Below are positions 6,232 through 14,377 of a DNA stretch of 25,764 nucleotides, one piece after another. Where the stretch lies: positions 1 to 25,764 of the forward strand of contig CAJOPD010000067.1 of assembly GCA_905236685.1 (NCBI GenBank), in the 5' to 3' direction. Numbering within the stretch: position 1 is the stretch's first letter; each line of letters starts with the position of its first letter. Origin of the DNA: an uncultured Clostridia bacterium. Its GTDB lineage: Bacteria; Bacillota; Clostridia; UBA1381. The notes beneath the pieces are model-generated. The model did not search any database and was not told the DNA's origin. It saw nothing but the letters and a program-made list of their open reading frames with translations. Made by a program: the position numbers and the translations under genes.

Positions 6232-6808
6232 ACTTTATGCCGAGTGCTTCCTTTGCAAGAGCGTCGGCTCTGTCGTTATATTTATCTCCCGAGTGTCCCT
6301 TTACCTTCAAAAACTCAACGCTGAGCCTGTCTTTTATGCTGTCATAATAGGCTTTATATGCCGATGTGCCTTCCTTGTTGGTTTTCCATCTGCCTGTTGC
6401 CCAAGCCTCAATCCCCATATAGTCATAGACTATTTTGACCGATTTTATGCCCTTTTCCACGCAGTAGCGCATAACGAATTCCGCGCCCTTTATTTCGCCC
6501 GCGACATTGCGCATTTCCGCCATTTTTCTGTCGGAAAACTTTTCGCTGAATTCCTCTGCCTTTTCCGCCGAAAAAATCACCGCGCCAAAGGAATATTCGC
6601 CCGTTTTGATATTAAAACTGCCGTCAACATACGCAACCGTTTCGCCGAACACGGTTTTTTGTTCGCCCTTTAAATAGTCCTCTGCGTCGGATTTTTTGGA
6701 AAAGGATTTATATTCCGCTCCCGAAAAGCCCTCAACCTGCGCGCGACAGCTTTCCCAGTCGGTATAAATCCCGATTTCTCTGCCGTTTTTGACCGCATAA
6801 TATTTCAT
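6230..6808 (-). CDS. rnhA: Ribonuclease H1 with N-terminal hybrid-binding domain
   Basis: Cleaves the RNA strand of RNA-DNA hybrids. Taken from the ATG at 6806-6808 (192 aa), residues 1-45 are the small RNase H1 N-terminal (viroplasmin-like) hybrid-binding domain (YYAVKNGREIGIYTDWESC) and residues 55-190 the catalytic domain with D62 (YVDGSF), E105 (GEIKGAE), D129 (VYDYMGIEAW) and D179 (YNDRADALAKEAL). This start has AAAGGGG upstream and begins exactly at the hybrid-binding domain. A longer open frame to 6985 adds only a Lys/Arg-rich stretch read antisense through a terminator and the neighbouring gene's end, so it is rejected. The terminator at 6830-6867 separates it from the upstream pair, so it may have its own promoter or depend on read-through. 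Confidence 0.94.
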   Translation of the reverse strand: MKYYAVKNGREIGIYTDWESCRAQVEGFSGAEYKSFSKKSDAEDYLKGEQKTVFGETVAYVDGSFNIKTGEYSFGAVIFSAEKAEEFSEKFSDRKMAEMRNVAGEIKGAEFVMRYCVEKGIKSVKIVYDYMGIEAWATGRWKTNKEGTSAYKAYYDSIKDRLSVEFLKVKGHSGDKYNDRADALAKEALGIK

Positions 6809-6829
6809 ATTAAAAGCCCCTTTGCAATC

Positions 6830-6867
6830 AAAAAGCCTCCCCAAAAAAGCTTGCGGGAGGCTTTTTC
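6830..6867 (-). terminator. Terminator after the repeat-bearing membrane protein gene
   Basis: Read on the minus strand: AAAAAGCCTCCC, a loop of about 12 bases, then GGGAGGCTTTTT ending in T residues. It starts 3 bases after the stop codon at 6870. Confidence 0.8.
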
Positions 6868-6869
6868 TT

Positions 6870-7736
6870 TTATTCTGCTTGTTCGGTTTCAGCCGTTTCT
6901 GCTGTTTCTTCCTCAACTTCTGCCGAGGTTTCCTCGCCGTCATCAGTTTCCCCGTCCGATTTTTCGGCTGCCTTCTTTTCGTCATACGACTTCTTTGAAT
7001 CGAGGTCTACCGTCTTTCTGACTTCCTTCCACTTTGTTTCAAGTGTTATCTCGTCGCCAAAGCCGTATCTCTCCTTGAATTCCTCTAAGTTGTCAGCGCC
7101 TATATACTTTTCGAGTGTTACTTCGCCTTCTGCAACGCCCCACGCTGTATCCTCGGTTATATCCTCGCCAAAGCCGAGCAAGTCCTTCATATCGTCAAAA
7201 GTCATTCCGTACATTCTGGCAATACTCTTTACCGGCATCATATAGTATGCCGCAGATTCCTGCGTATTTGCGGGCATATTCTTCGGCAAGCCGTACTCTT
7301 CAAGCAGTTCCGGAAGCTCCATACCCGCTTCATCTGCTATATCTGCGATTGTTCTTCCCGTAACATTTACATAACCCATATGATTGTACTTATTATAGAG
7401 ATGCGGGAATTTTCCCATACCCAAAAGCACGCAAAACGCCGCTATTAAAAGCGCAATAACGGCAATTATTATGGCTGCCGCCGGACTTTTTTTGTTTTCG
7501 GGCGCAAAAACCTCGCTCACATATTCCTGAGCCGCCTGCGCGCCTTCTTCAATCTTATTCTCTGCCGCCTCGGCAAATTCTTTTGCCGACTCTGCCGCAT
7601 CTTCGACTATTTTCTCCGCCTTCTCGGCTATGTCCTCTGCCGCCTCGGAAACTTCTTCTGCAACTTCTTCTACGACTTCTTCAATTTTTTCCTCGGTTTC
7701 TTCTACCTTTTTTTCAAATTCTTTATTCTCGTCCAT
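6870..7736 (-). CDS. Membrane protein with acidic helical N-terminus and three 38-residue repeats
   Basis: A 288-residue protein of unknown function. Residues 1-80 are a very acidic Glu/Ala/Lys helix, probably coiled coil and cytoplasmic. Residues 85-107 span the membrane. The outer part holds three related units (about 129-167, 168-204, 205-240) built as hydrophobic-x-x-I/Y-A, then a MTxDEL-like helix, a YGF/YGL turn and an ITxxTxW strand-like end. The tail (245-288) is again acidic and of low complexity. The protein at 7754 has the same membrane anchor plus three such units, so the two are tandem paralogues. The gene starts 17 bases after that one ends, with AAAGGAG as binding site. The repeat spacing recalls small wall- or protein-binding modules such as LysM, but the motifs do not match LysM, so no function is assigned. 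Confidence 0.72.
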   Translation of the reverse strand: MDENKEFEKKVEETEEKIEEVVEEVAEEVSEAAEDIAEKAEKIVEDAAESAKEFAEAAENKIEEGAQAAQEYVSEVFAPENKKSPAAAIIIAVIALLIAAFCVLLGMGKFPHLYNKYNHMGYVNVTGRTIADIADEAGMELPELLEEYGLPKNMPANTQESAAYYMMPVKSIARMYGMTFDDMKDLLGFGEDITEDTAWGVAEGEVTLEKYIGADNLEEFKERYGFGDEITLETKWKEVRKTVDLDSKKSYDEKKAAEKSDGETDDGEETSAEVEEETAETAETEQAE

Positions 7737-7753
7737 TTTTTTGCTCCTTTTAT

Positions 7754-8344
7754 TTATTCTGCCTCTTCGTCGGCAGTTTCTTCCGTTTCTTGCGCCTGAT
7801 ATTCTTCCATAATTTTCTCTGCATCGCCAAGGGTTGTTTTTTCGGTTATACTATCGGGAAAGCTTGCCTGCTCCTTTAACTCGTCAAAGGTTGTGCCTAT
7901 CGTTTCGGCATATTTTGACATCGGCATAAGAAGGTATGCGTCCTTCCAAAGCATATCGCTGTCTGCGCCCGAAATTCCGTACTCAGCCAAAAGCTCGTCC
8001 GTTTCCTTTTCGTTGTACTTTGCGTAATTTGCAACTGTCAGCATTGATGTCATCTCGGACTCTGTTGTTTCCTTTGTCACTTCGTCGGCTGACAAACCGT
8101 ATTCTTTAATAAATTCCTCAACCGTCATATCCCTGTCCTTTGCCAAGTCGGAAACGGTTGTCTCCTTTTCAGGCTTTTCCGGCAAAAGCGCCTTGATATT
8201 ATCTTTCAGCGCATATCCGCCAAGACCCAAAAATGCAATAATAAGTATTGCTGTTATCCAATTCATAAGCGCGGAACCGCTTTTTCTTTCTTCCTCTTTT
8301 ACCGGCTCGCTTTTGCGCTTTATTCTCGCCTGTCTTTCGCTCAT
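7754..8344 (-). CDS. Membrane protein with three repeats, paralogue of the next gene
   Basis: A 196-residue protein of unknown function: a positively charged cytoplasmic N-terminus (1-25), one membrane span (about 26-46), three units of about 38 residues (62-100, 101-140, 141-178) and a Glu/Thr-rich tail. The third unit (PMSKYAETIGTTFDELK) aligns closely with PVKSIARMYGMTFDDMK of the downstream paralogue. The start is placed at the ATG at 8342-8344 because GGAGG lies 8 bases before it. The ATG six codons upstream (8362) has no binding site and its codons overlap this GGAGG. The gene follows its own sigma-A-like promoter and leads the pair. Confidence 0.72.
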   Translation of the reverse strand: MSERQARIKRKSEPVKEEERKSGSALMNWITAILIIAFLGLGGYALKDNIKALLPEKPEKETTVSDLAKDRDMTVEEFIKEYGLSADEVTKETTESEMTSMLTVANYAKYNEKETDELLAEYGISGADSDMLWKDAYLLMPMSKYAETIGTTFDELKEQASFPDSITEKTTLGDAEKIMEEYQAQETEETADEEAE

Positions 8345-8352
8345 TTCCTTTT

Positions 8353-8358
8353 CCTCCG
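8353..8358 (-). promoter_or_regulatory. Ribosome binding site that decides the start at 8344
   Basis: CGGAGG on the minus strand lies 8 bases before the ATG at 8342-8344. It sits inside the first codons of the longer alternative frame from 8362, which argues for the shorter protein. Confidence 0.7.
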
Positions 8359-8382
8359 TCATTTTAACAAGTTTACCCGATT

Positions 8383-8411
8383 ACTATACCACTTTTTCGC
8401 ATAAATTGCAA
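8383..8411 (-). promoter_or_regulatory. Sigma-A-like promoter for the paralogous membrane protein pair
   Basis: On the minus strand, TTGCAA (8406-8411) and TATAGT (8383-8388) are 17 bases apart. An alternative TTGACT a few bases upstream would leave a 22-base spacer and is less likely. Confidence 0.6.
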
Positions 8412-8433
8412 GTCAAATTTTTTATTACGCCAA

Positions 8434-9246
8434 TCATCTAAGCAAAAAATATGCCGAAACTACCGCCGCAAGCGCTATTCTGTACCAGCCAAACGATGTG
8501 AAATCGTGCTTTTTTACAAATTCAACCAGGAATTTGATGGAAAATACCGAAACGATATATGCAGTAGCCATACCGATTATCAAAAGCCAAAACTCTCCGC
8601 CGCTCATATCAAAGCCGTATTTTACAAGCTTTAAAAGGCTTGCGCCGAACATAACGGGCACCGCCAAAAAGAAGGAAAATTCCGCCGCAACAGCACGCGA
8701 CGCACCCAAAATCACTGCGCCTAAAATTGTCGCTCCCGAGCGCGATGTCCCGGGAATGAGCGCGAGCATCTGGAAAACCCCCATCAAAAGTGCCGTTTTA
8801 TATGTAATTTCATCAATTGAAAAGATTTTTGCATCTTTTTTTCGTTTTTCTACTATAATAAATGCCACACCGTAAACCGCAAGCATTATCGCAACCGTGT
8901 ACCAGTTATAAAGCTTTTCATCTATAAAATCATCAAAAAGCAGTCCGATAAGCGCCGCGGGGATTTCCGCCACAAGCACCTTAAACCACATTGACCATGT
9001 AGCCGCCTTTTCCTCCGCCGTTTTTTTCGGCGAAAAGGGGTTTAAGCGGTGAAAATACAGCGTTACTACCGCCAAAATAGAGCCGAACTGAATTACCACC
9101 AAAAACAAATCGACAAAATCCTTATTTCTGCCGCCCAAAAGGTGTATAAATTCGTTCGCCAAAATCATATGCCCCGTGCTTGAAACGGGCAGCCATTCCG
9201 TTATCCCTTGTATTATTCCCAGTATTATCGCTTTAATTATTTCCAT
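8434..9246 (-). CDS. uppP: Undecaprenyl-diphosphatase UppP (BacA)
   Basis: Integral membrane enzyme that removes a phosphate from undecaprenyl diphosphate, recycling the lipid carrier for peptidoglycan and other wall polymers; overproduction is known to give bacitracin resistance. From ATG 9246 (270 aa) the sequence starts MEIIKAIILGIIQG, as usual in the family. It has both signature blocks, EWLPVSSTGH (17-26) and PGTSRSGAT in the second half, and about seven to eight hydrophobic segments. A longer frame from TTG 9279 has no binding site. The GGAG before ATG 9246 is about 15 bases away, longer than normal, so translation may be weak. It is the last gene of the run that begins at thyA. Confidence 0.95.
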   Translation of the reverse strand: MEIIKAIILGIIQGITEWLPVSSTGHMILANEFIHLLGGRNKDFVDLFLVVIQFGSILAVVTLYFHRLNPFSPKKTAEEKAATWSMWFKVLVAEIPAALIGLLFDDFIDEKLYNWYTVAIMLAVYGVAFIIVEKRKKDAKIFSIDEITYKTALLMGVFQMLALIPGTSRSGATILGAVILGASRAVAAEFSFFLAVPVMFGASLLKLVKYGFDMSGGEFWLLIIGMATAYIVSVFSIKFLVEFVKKHDFTSFGWYRIALAAVVSAYFLLR

Positions 9247-9282
9247 TTTTGTAATTATTAACTCCTTTCGCAAAACCAAGTC

Positions 9283-9810
9283 TCAATGATAAAGCTTTCC
9301 GTATATATATGTAAAAACCTTCACCCTTTTTACATACCGCGCCGTTTCCTCATAGGGTATCTTTGACAGGGTATGTCCGTCAAGGGAATATCTTTCGTCC
9401 GCCAGCCATTTTGACACATTCCCCATACCGCCGTTATACGCCGCAAGCGCCGTTTCGGTGTTCTGATACTTTTCAATCAGATATGAAAGATAGTAACAGC
9501 CCATTTTTATATTGATTTCCGGCTCCTCCGCCATATCATATTCATATTCAATGGCCATTTTTTCCGCAACCCAGTCCGCCGTTTCGTCGGTGAGCTGCAT
9601 AAGCCCTCTTGCAAGTCCCGAATGTGCCTTATTATTAAAGCCACTCTCGGCATAAATCACGCCCGAAACCAGATGCTTGCTGAGCCCGTATTCTTGCGAA
9701 TACTTTTCGATAATCTCCCCGTACTCCATAGGAAAAAGCCGATAAACCGCCTTTATTCCTATACTAATAACAAGCCCCAGCACGAGCAGAACCATAATTG
9801 TTTTTTTCAT
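9283..9810 (-). CDS. Membrane-anchored lytic transglycosylase (SLT domain)
   Basis: Cleaves the glycan strands of peptidoglycan outside the membrane with formation of anhydro-muropeptides. The 175 residues consist of an N-terminal signal anchor (about 4-24) and a single SLT domain: catalytic Glu 55 in VIYAESGFN, the GLARGLMQLTDETA block (about 65-78), and AAYNGG (about 123-128). Its size and layout resemble the small YjbJ/SleB-neighbour type SLT proteins of Firmicutes. It overlaps the end of coaE by 4 bases (ATGA) and is followed 36 bases later by uppP, so wall-turnover functions are grouped at the end of the operon. Confidence 0.9.
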   Translation of the reverse strand: MKKTIMVLLVLGLVISIGIKAVYRLFPMEYGEIIEKYSQEYGLSKHLVSGVIYAESGFNNKAHSGLARGLMQLTDETADWVAEKMAIEYEYDMAEEPEINIKMGCYYLSYLIEKYQNTETALAAYNGGMGNVSKWLADERYSLDGHTLSKIPYEETARYVKRVKVFTYIYGKLYH

Positions 9811-10379
9811 TTTGCAATCCTTTTAATAATCTCCGATATATCAGGCTCCCCGCCGTTATTCTCTATCACAAAATCACAAATTTCCCTGTAAAACCCGTCC
9901 TCCTGCTGTGCAGAAATCCGCCTTTGCGCTTCCTCGTCCGTTATCCCGTCCCTGTCCATTATGCGCCTTTTCCGTATATTTTTGTCCGCAATAATTCCTA
10001 TCATAAAATCGCAGTCCATTCCGCTTTCGATAAGCACCGCTCCGTCAACAAAAACGGTTTCGCTTTCCGCTTTCAGTATTTCCCTGCGTATTTCCGATAA
10101 TATATATTTATGCGTGATTTTGCCCAGTTTTTCAAGTTTTTTCGGGTCAGAAAAAACAATTTCTCCCAGCTTTTTTCGGTCGGGAATACCCTTTGTCAAA
10201 ACATCTCTGCCGAATTCTTTTGTTATTTCCGCTATACATTCGCTGTTTTTAAGACATCTGTGCGCGATTTCGTCGGCGTCAATAACGGGAAAGCCTGCCT
10301 TCCGCAGCAGCGAGGAAATATGGCTTTTCCCCGTTCCGCTGCCTCCCGTTATGCCTACAACTTTTTTATTTTGCATCAT
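9807..10379 (-). CDS. coaE: Dephospho-CoA kinase
   Basis: Last step of coenzyme A synthesis: phosphorylates the 3' hydroxyl of the ribose of dephospho-CoA with ATP. Taken from ATG 10379 (190 aa; the following codon is also ATG). It has a P-loop GITGGSGTGKS near residues 9-18, FPVIDADEIAHR, the VFVDGAVLIESGM segment, and the RRIMDRDGITDEEAQRRISAQ lid region. The longer frame to 10421 adds residues read entirely inside polA and is not needed. The start overlaps the polA end by about 14 bases with GGAGGG upstream, a polA-coaE order seen in many Firmicutes. Confidence 0.95.
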   Translation of the reverse strand: MMQNKKVVGITGGSGTGKSHISSLLRKAGFPVIDADEIAHRCLKNSECIAEITKEFGRDVLTKGIPDRKKLGEIVFSDPKKLEKLGKITHKYILSEIRREILKAESETVFVDGAVLIESGMDCDFMIGIIADKNIRKRRIMDRDGITDEEAQRRISAQQEDGFYREICDFVIENNGGEPDISEIIKRIAK

Positions 10380-12972
10380 ACCAGCTCTTTCCCTCCGACA
10401 TATCGACAACAAGCGGAACACGCAAGACTGCCGCGTTTTCCATTTCTTCCTTCAAAATTGCCTTTACCGCTTCCTTTTCCTCATTTACCGCTTCGATAAT
10501 AAGTTCGTCGTGCACCTGCAAAATCAGCTTTGAGCGGAAATTTTGCGTCTTTAATCTGCGGTAAATGCGCACCATAGCAAGCTTTATTATATCCGCCGCC
10601 GTGCCCTGAATTGGGGTGTTCAGCGCCACTCTTTCGCCGAAGGCGCGGGTATTGAAGTTAGAGGACACGATTTCGAGAATATACCGCCTGCGCTTTAACA
10701 GCGTTTCCACATAGCCGTTTTTTCGCGCCTGCTCCTTTATATTCTCCATATATTCACGAACTCCGCTGTACTTTTCCAAATAGCTTTTGATATACTCCTT
10801 TGCCTGCTTTACCGAAATTTTGAGGTCCTGCGACAGCGAATACTCGCCTATTCCGTAAACTATGCCGAAATTCACCGCTTTTGCGCTGTTTCTCTCTTCC
10901 TTTGTCACTTCTTCCTGCGGTATTCCGAGAACCTGCGCCGCCGTTACCCTGTGTATATCCTCATTTTTCAAAAAGGCGTCTATCATATTTTTGTCCTGCG
11001 ATATGTGCGCCAAAACTCTCAATTCTATCTGCGAATAGTCCGCGTCAGCAAGAACACAGCCCTCGCTTGCAACAAACATTTTGCGCATATAACTGCCCAA
11101 CTCGGTCCGCGTCGGAATATTTTGAACATTCGGCTCTGTCGAGCTTATCCTGCCCGTTACAGTGGTCATTTGATTGAATACCGAATGAACACGCCCCGTT
11201 TTTTGATTTATTACCGACATCAAGCCGTCACAATAGGTGCTTTTCAGCTTTGAAAGAGTGCGGTATTCCAGAATTTTCGGTATTATCGGGTGCTTATCCT
11301 GCAATTTTTCCAGCACCTCAGCATTTGTGGAATACCCGCTTTTTGTCTTTTTGAGCGGTTTTAACGAAAGTTTGGAAAACAGAATTTCCGCCAGCTGTTT
11401 AGGTGAATTTATATTAAATTCGCCGCCCGCCAGGCTGTAAATTTCGCCGACAAGCCCGTCAATTCTTACCGCAATTTCCTCGGAAAATTCTTTGAGCCGC
11501 GCCTTGTCTATCAAAACGCCCTGTTTCTGCATATCCGCCAAAACCTCGCAAAGCGGCAGTTCAATATCATAATACAGGCTTTCCTGCCCGTTTTCCCTCA
11601 GTTTTTCCTCCGTTATCCTTACAATCGGCATTATGGCAAGCGCTTCCTCCGCAAGAGAATTCTCCTCCTCGTCAAAAAGCGACAGCTGCTTTTTTGCCGT
11701 AAATTCATAGCCCAAAAATTCATATGCAAGGTCAGAAAGCGCATAGGACGCGCGCGACGGATTTATCAGATATGCCGCTATTGCCGCGTCATAGCACACA
11801 CCGTTTACCTCATAATAAACATACATATCCTTTATGTTCACGGTGTATTTTTTTATGCTCTCATCGCGCAGGATTTCAAGAACAGCGCCTTCCGTTTCAT
11901 TGTTTACACAAACCGCCGCCGCATAGTTTTCAACCGCAAACGCGGCAAGGCAAAGCTTGCCTTCCGACAGCTCAAAAAGACACGCCGTTTCGCCCTTTTC
12001 CTTTATTTTTTCGGCAAGCCTTTTCATTTCTGCGCCCGACGATATGTTTTCCGTGCAGGCGCCGTTCAAAAAATCGACCTTTTTCGGCACATCTTCATTT
12101 TTTGTGCCCATTCTCTGTATCAGCTTGTTAAGGTCAAGGCGCTTTAAAATGCCGTAAAGCTCCGATTTTTGCGACAAGTCCTCCGGGACAAGGCTTTCAA
12201 AATCAAGCTCTATCGGCACGGCTCTGTCAATGGTGGCAAGCGTTTTTGACAAAAATGCCGACTCCTTGTCCGAAAGCAATTTCTCAATATTTTTCCCGCT
12301 TATTCCAAAGCCTTCTATATTGTCATAAAGATTTTCTATGCTGTGCGCCGCCGCGATTATCGCCGCCGCCGTCTTTTCGCCTATGCCGCGAACGCCGGGG
12401 ATATTGTCCGAGCTGTCGCCCATAAGCGCCTTCACATCTATAAACTCGCTCGGCGTTACGCCGTAGCGTTCAAAAACCGTTTTATCGTCACAGCAGTCTG
12501 TTTCGGTATTTCCGCCCTTTGTCACCGTCAAAAGCACCTTTGTATTTTGCGAGGCAAGCTGTAAATCGTCCTTGTCGCCCGTTGCGATAAGACACTCCAC
12601 GCCCTCTTTTTCGCACACAGCCGATACCGTGCCGATTATATCGTCCGCCTCAAAGCCCTCTTTTTCAAGTATGCAAACGCCCATAGCCCGCAATATATCC
12701 TTGGCTATCGGGATTTGGGTTTTCAGCCCGTCCGGCATAGGTTTTCTCTGCGCCTTATATTCCGAATAAAGCCTGTGACGGAAGGTCGGCGCTTTTAAGT
12801 CGAACGCCGCGCATACATAGTCGGGCTTGTAATCGTCCATAAGCTTCATAAAAGTCATAAAAAAACCGTATATTGCGTTGGTCGGCGTTCCGTCCCTTGC
12901 TGACAGAAACCGCACCCCGTAAAATGCACGGTTCATAAGACTGTTTGAATCAATAATCAGCAGTTTTTTCAT
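10366..12972 (-). CDS. polA: DNA polymerase I
   Basis: Repair and Okazaki-fragment polymerase of 868 residues. Residues 1-290 are the 5'-3' exonuclease (ATGDKDDLQLA at 130-140, GDSSDNIPGVRGIGEKTA at 185-202). Residues 470-868 are the polymerase, with motif A DADYSQIELR (D645), motif B with RNSAKAVNFGIVYG (694-707) and motif C QVHDE (D822, E823). The middle domain (about 300-460) is folded like the 3'-5' proofreading exonuclease but lacks the DxE acid pair of Exo I: the corresponding stretch reads CLFELSEGKLCL. Proofreading is therefore probably absent, as in Bacillus and Thermus enzymes. It lies 17 bases downstream of ung and overlaps coaE, so it sits in the middle of the operon. Confidence 0.98.
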   Translation of the reverse strand: MKKLLIIDSNSLMNRAFYGVRFLSARDGTPTNAIYGFFMTFMKLMDDYKPDYVCAAFDLKAPTFRHRLYSEYKAQRKPMPDGLKTQIPIAKDILRAMGVCILEKEGFEADDIIGTVSAVCEKEGVECLIATGDKDDLQLASQNTKVLLTVTKGGNTETDCCDDKTVFERYGVTPSEFIDVKALMGDSSDNIPGVRGIGEKTAAAIIAAAHSIENLYDNIEGFGISGKNIEKLLSDKESAFLSKTLATIDRAVPIELDFESLVPEDLSQKSELYGILKRLDLNKLIQRMGTKNEDVPKKVDFLNGACTENISSGAEMKRLAEKIKEKGETACLFELSEGKLCLAAFAVENYAAAVCVNNETEGAVLEILRDESIKKYTVNIKDMYVYYEVNGVCYDAAIAAYLINPSRASYALSDLAYEFLGYEFTAKKQLSLFDEEENSLAEEALAIMPIVRITEEKLRENGQESLYYDIELPLCEVLADMQKQGVLIDKARLKEFSEEIAVRIDGLVGEIYSLAGGEFNINSPKQLAEILFSKLSLKPLKKTKSGYSTNAEVLEKLQDKHPIIPKILEYRTLSKLKSTYCDGLMSVINQKTGRVHSVFNQMTTVTGRISSTEPNVQNIPTRTELGSYMRKMFVASEGCVLADADYSQIELRVLAHISQDKNMIDAFLKNEDIHRVTAAQVLGIPQEEVTKEERNSAKAVNFGIVYGIGEYSLSQDLKISVKQAKEYIKSYLEKYSGVREYMENIKEQARKNGYVETLLKRRRYILEIVSSNFNTRAFGERVALNTPIQGTAADIIKLAMVRIYRRLKTQNFRSKLILQVHDELIIEAVNEEKEAVKAILKEEMENAAVLRVPLVVDMSEGKSWYDAK

Positions 12973-12989
12973 CGTTTTCCCTTTCGGTA

Positions 12990-13664
12990 TTATATGTTTT
13001 CTATCTGCCAGTCAATCGGCGCTTTGTTCATCGCCGTGAGCATATTATTGACCTTGGCAAAATGTCCGCACCCGAAAAAGCCCCTGCTTGCCGAAAGCGG
13101 ACTTGGGTGTGCCGCCGTCAGAATTATATGCTGCGGCGCTTTGATAAGCTCCTGCTTTTTCTTTGCGTCATTTCCCCACAAAAGAAAAATAACAGGCTTT
13201 TTTCTCTCGTTTAAAAGCTCGGTCACCCTGTCGGTAAACCGCTCCCAGCCCCTGCCTTTATGCGAATTTGCCTCGCTTTGCCGCACAGTGAGCGACGCGT
13301 TTAACAAAAGCACGCCTTGCCTTGCCCATTTTTCAAGAAAACCGTTATTTGCAATATAACAGCCGAGCTCATTTTGCAGTTCCTTATATATATTTTGCAG
13401 CGAAGGCGGGATTTCTACACCCTTTTGCACCGAAAAAGCCAGACCGTGCGCCTGATTTTCCTCGTGGTACGGGTCCTGCCCGAAAATCACGACCTTTGTA
13501 TCCTCATAGCCTGTCCATTTAAATGCCGTGAATATATTGTTTTTTTCGGGATACACCGTTCCCTGCTGATACTCCTGCTCCAAAAAGGCTTCCAGCTCGG
13601 TCATATACTCCTTTTTAAGCTCGTCCGCCAAGAGCGCGTCCCAATCCCGCGCACCAATTTTCAT
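12990..13664 (-). CDS. ung: Uracil-DNA glycosylase, family 1
   Basis: Removes uracil from DNA as the first step of base excision repair. Full length at 224 aa. The water-activating loop GQDPYH (62-67, Asp 64) and the HPSPLSASRGFFG loop (His 186) that enters the minor groove are both present, as is LLWGNDAKKK with the uracil-contacting Asn of family 1 enzymes nearby. It overlaps the preceding kinase-like gene by 4 bases (ATGA). Its place next to thyA, folA and polA fits control of uracil in DNA, since ThyA makes dTMP from dUMP. Confidence 0.97.
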   Translation of the reverse strand: MKIGARDWDALLADELKKEYMTELEAFLEQEYQQGTVYPEKNNIFTAFKWTGYEDTKVVIFGQDPYHEENQAHGLAFSVQKGVEIPPSLQNIYKELQNELGCYIANNGFLEKWARQGVLLLNASLTVRQSEANSHKGRGWERFTDRVTELLNERKKPVIFLLWGNDAKKKQELIKAPQHIILTAAHPSPLSASRGFFGCGHFAKVNNMLTAMNKAPIDWQIENI

Positions 13665-14377
13665 TTTTTGTACCCCTTGGACATTTCGTTATACGCCATA
13701 ACCGCTGCTTCCTCCGAGATTGTGCAGCTCATAGTATATACAGGCACATTCCTCAGCACCGTGTCAACACTTGCCAGAAGCAAATCCATATCCTTTTCGT
13801 TATACGGGCGTACCGTCTGCGCCAGCAGTTTTGAAATAACCGCACCGCCGTTTTCACGGCGTATCTTGTTCTTTTCGCCTCGCTCCAAAAAGCATATGCC
13901 CGCTATCTCCGCCTTTACATTTATGTTAAGGTCGGTCTTGCCGCTCCACGGAGTGCCGAAGGCGTAAATCCCGTCCTTTTCAATCCTTATGGCAGGCTTG
14001 TCGTCATTTAAGATTTTCGCCCTGTCCTTGCCGAACACCTGCTGCCAAAGCGATGTGTGCGTTGATTTTCCCACGCCCGAAAACGCCGAAAAAAGATATG
14101 CCTTGCCGTCCATAAGCACCGCCGAGGAGTGAAGCATAAATCCGTTAAAATGTATCAGACCCGTATAAAAAATACTGCCCGTATAGACATACTCGCAGGT
14201 TTCGGGTGTAAGCTCGGGATTTTCCTCGCATTTTTTCTCCAAAAACGCATCGGAAAGATATATCGTCATATTCGGTTTTTTGTCGCTTTCGATACGGTAT
14301 GCGTCCGCCTGCTTTTTCATTATACCGTACTTGTACCCCATATCCACCGTCAAATCTGCTATTTTATGAAGTTTCAT
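13661..14377 (-). CDS. HPr kinase/PEPCK-like P-loop protein
   Basis: A 238-residue protein with a P-loop AFSGVGKST (98-106) preceded by HFNGFMLHSSAVLMDGKAYLF, then ILNDDKP (122-128) and YAFGTPWSGKTDLN (138-151). These are the Walker A and following motifs of the HPr kinase/phosphorylase and PEP carboxykinase fold. It lacks the N-terminal domain and the C-terminal P'-loop signature of genuine HprK, so it is not expected to be the catabolite-repression kinase. Similar short proteins are sometimes found with peptide-modification genes, but none are here. The start at 14377 gives a 4-base ATGA overlap with folA; an ATG three codons upstream (14386) is the alternative. Substrate unknown. Confidence 0.75.
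   Translation of the reverse strand: MKLHKIADLTVDMGYKYGIMKKQADAYRIESDKKPNMTIYLSDAFLEKKCEENPELTPETCEYVYTGSIFYTGLIHFNGFMLHSSAVLMDGKAYLFSAFSGVGKSTHTSLWQQVFGKDRAKILNDDKPAIRIEKDGIYAFGTPWSGKTDLNINVKAEIAGICFLERGEKNKIRRENGGAVISKLLAQTVRPYNEKDMDLLLASVDTVLRNVPVYTMSCTISEEAAVMAYNEMSKGYKK

Noticed and set aside
6194..6673. 159-codon plus-strand open frame opposite rnhA
   Set aside because: It starts inside the terminator and is antisense to the RNase H catalytic domain.
6809..6985. A 59-residue Lys/Arg-rich N-terminal extension of RNase H1
   Set aside because: It reads through a terminator hairpin and the end of the neighbouring gene in another frame. The ATG at 6808 has a binding site and begins at the hybrid-binding domain.
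9961..10533. 190-codon plus-strand open frame opposite coaE and polA
   Set aside because: Ser/Phe-rich antisense shadow of conserved coding sequence.
13317..13967. 216-codon plus-strand open frame opposite ung and the kinase-like gene
   Set aside because: Shadow of two well-supported minus-strand genes, with no binding site and no motif.
13661..14377. Calling the P-loop protein the catabolite-repression kinase HprK
   Set aside because: It lacks the N-terminal domain and the C-terminal signature of HprK and is about 70 residues too short.
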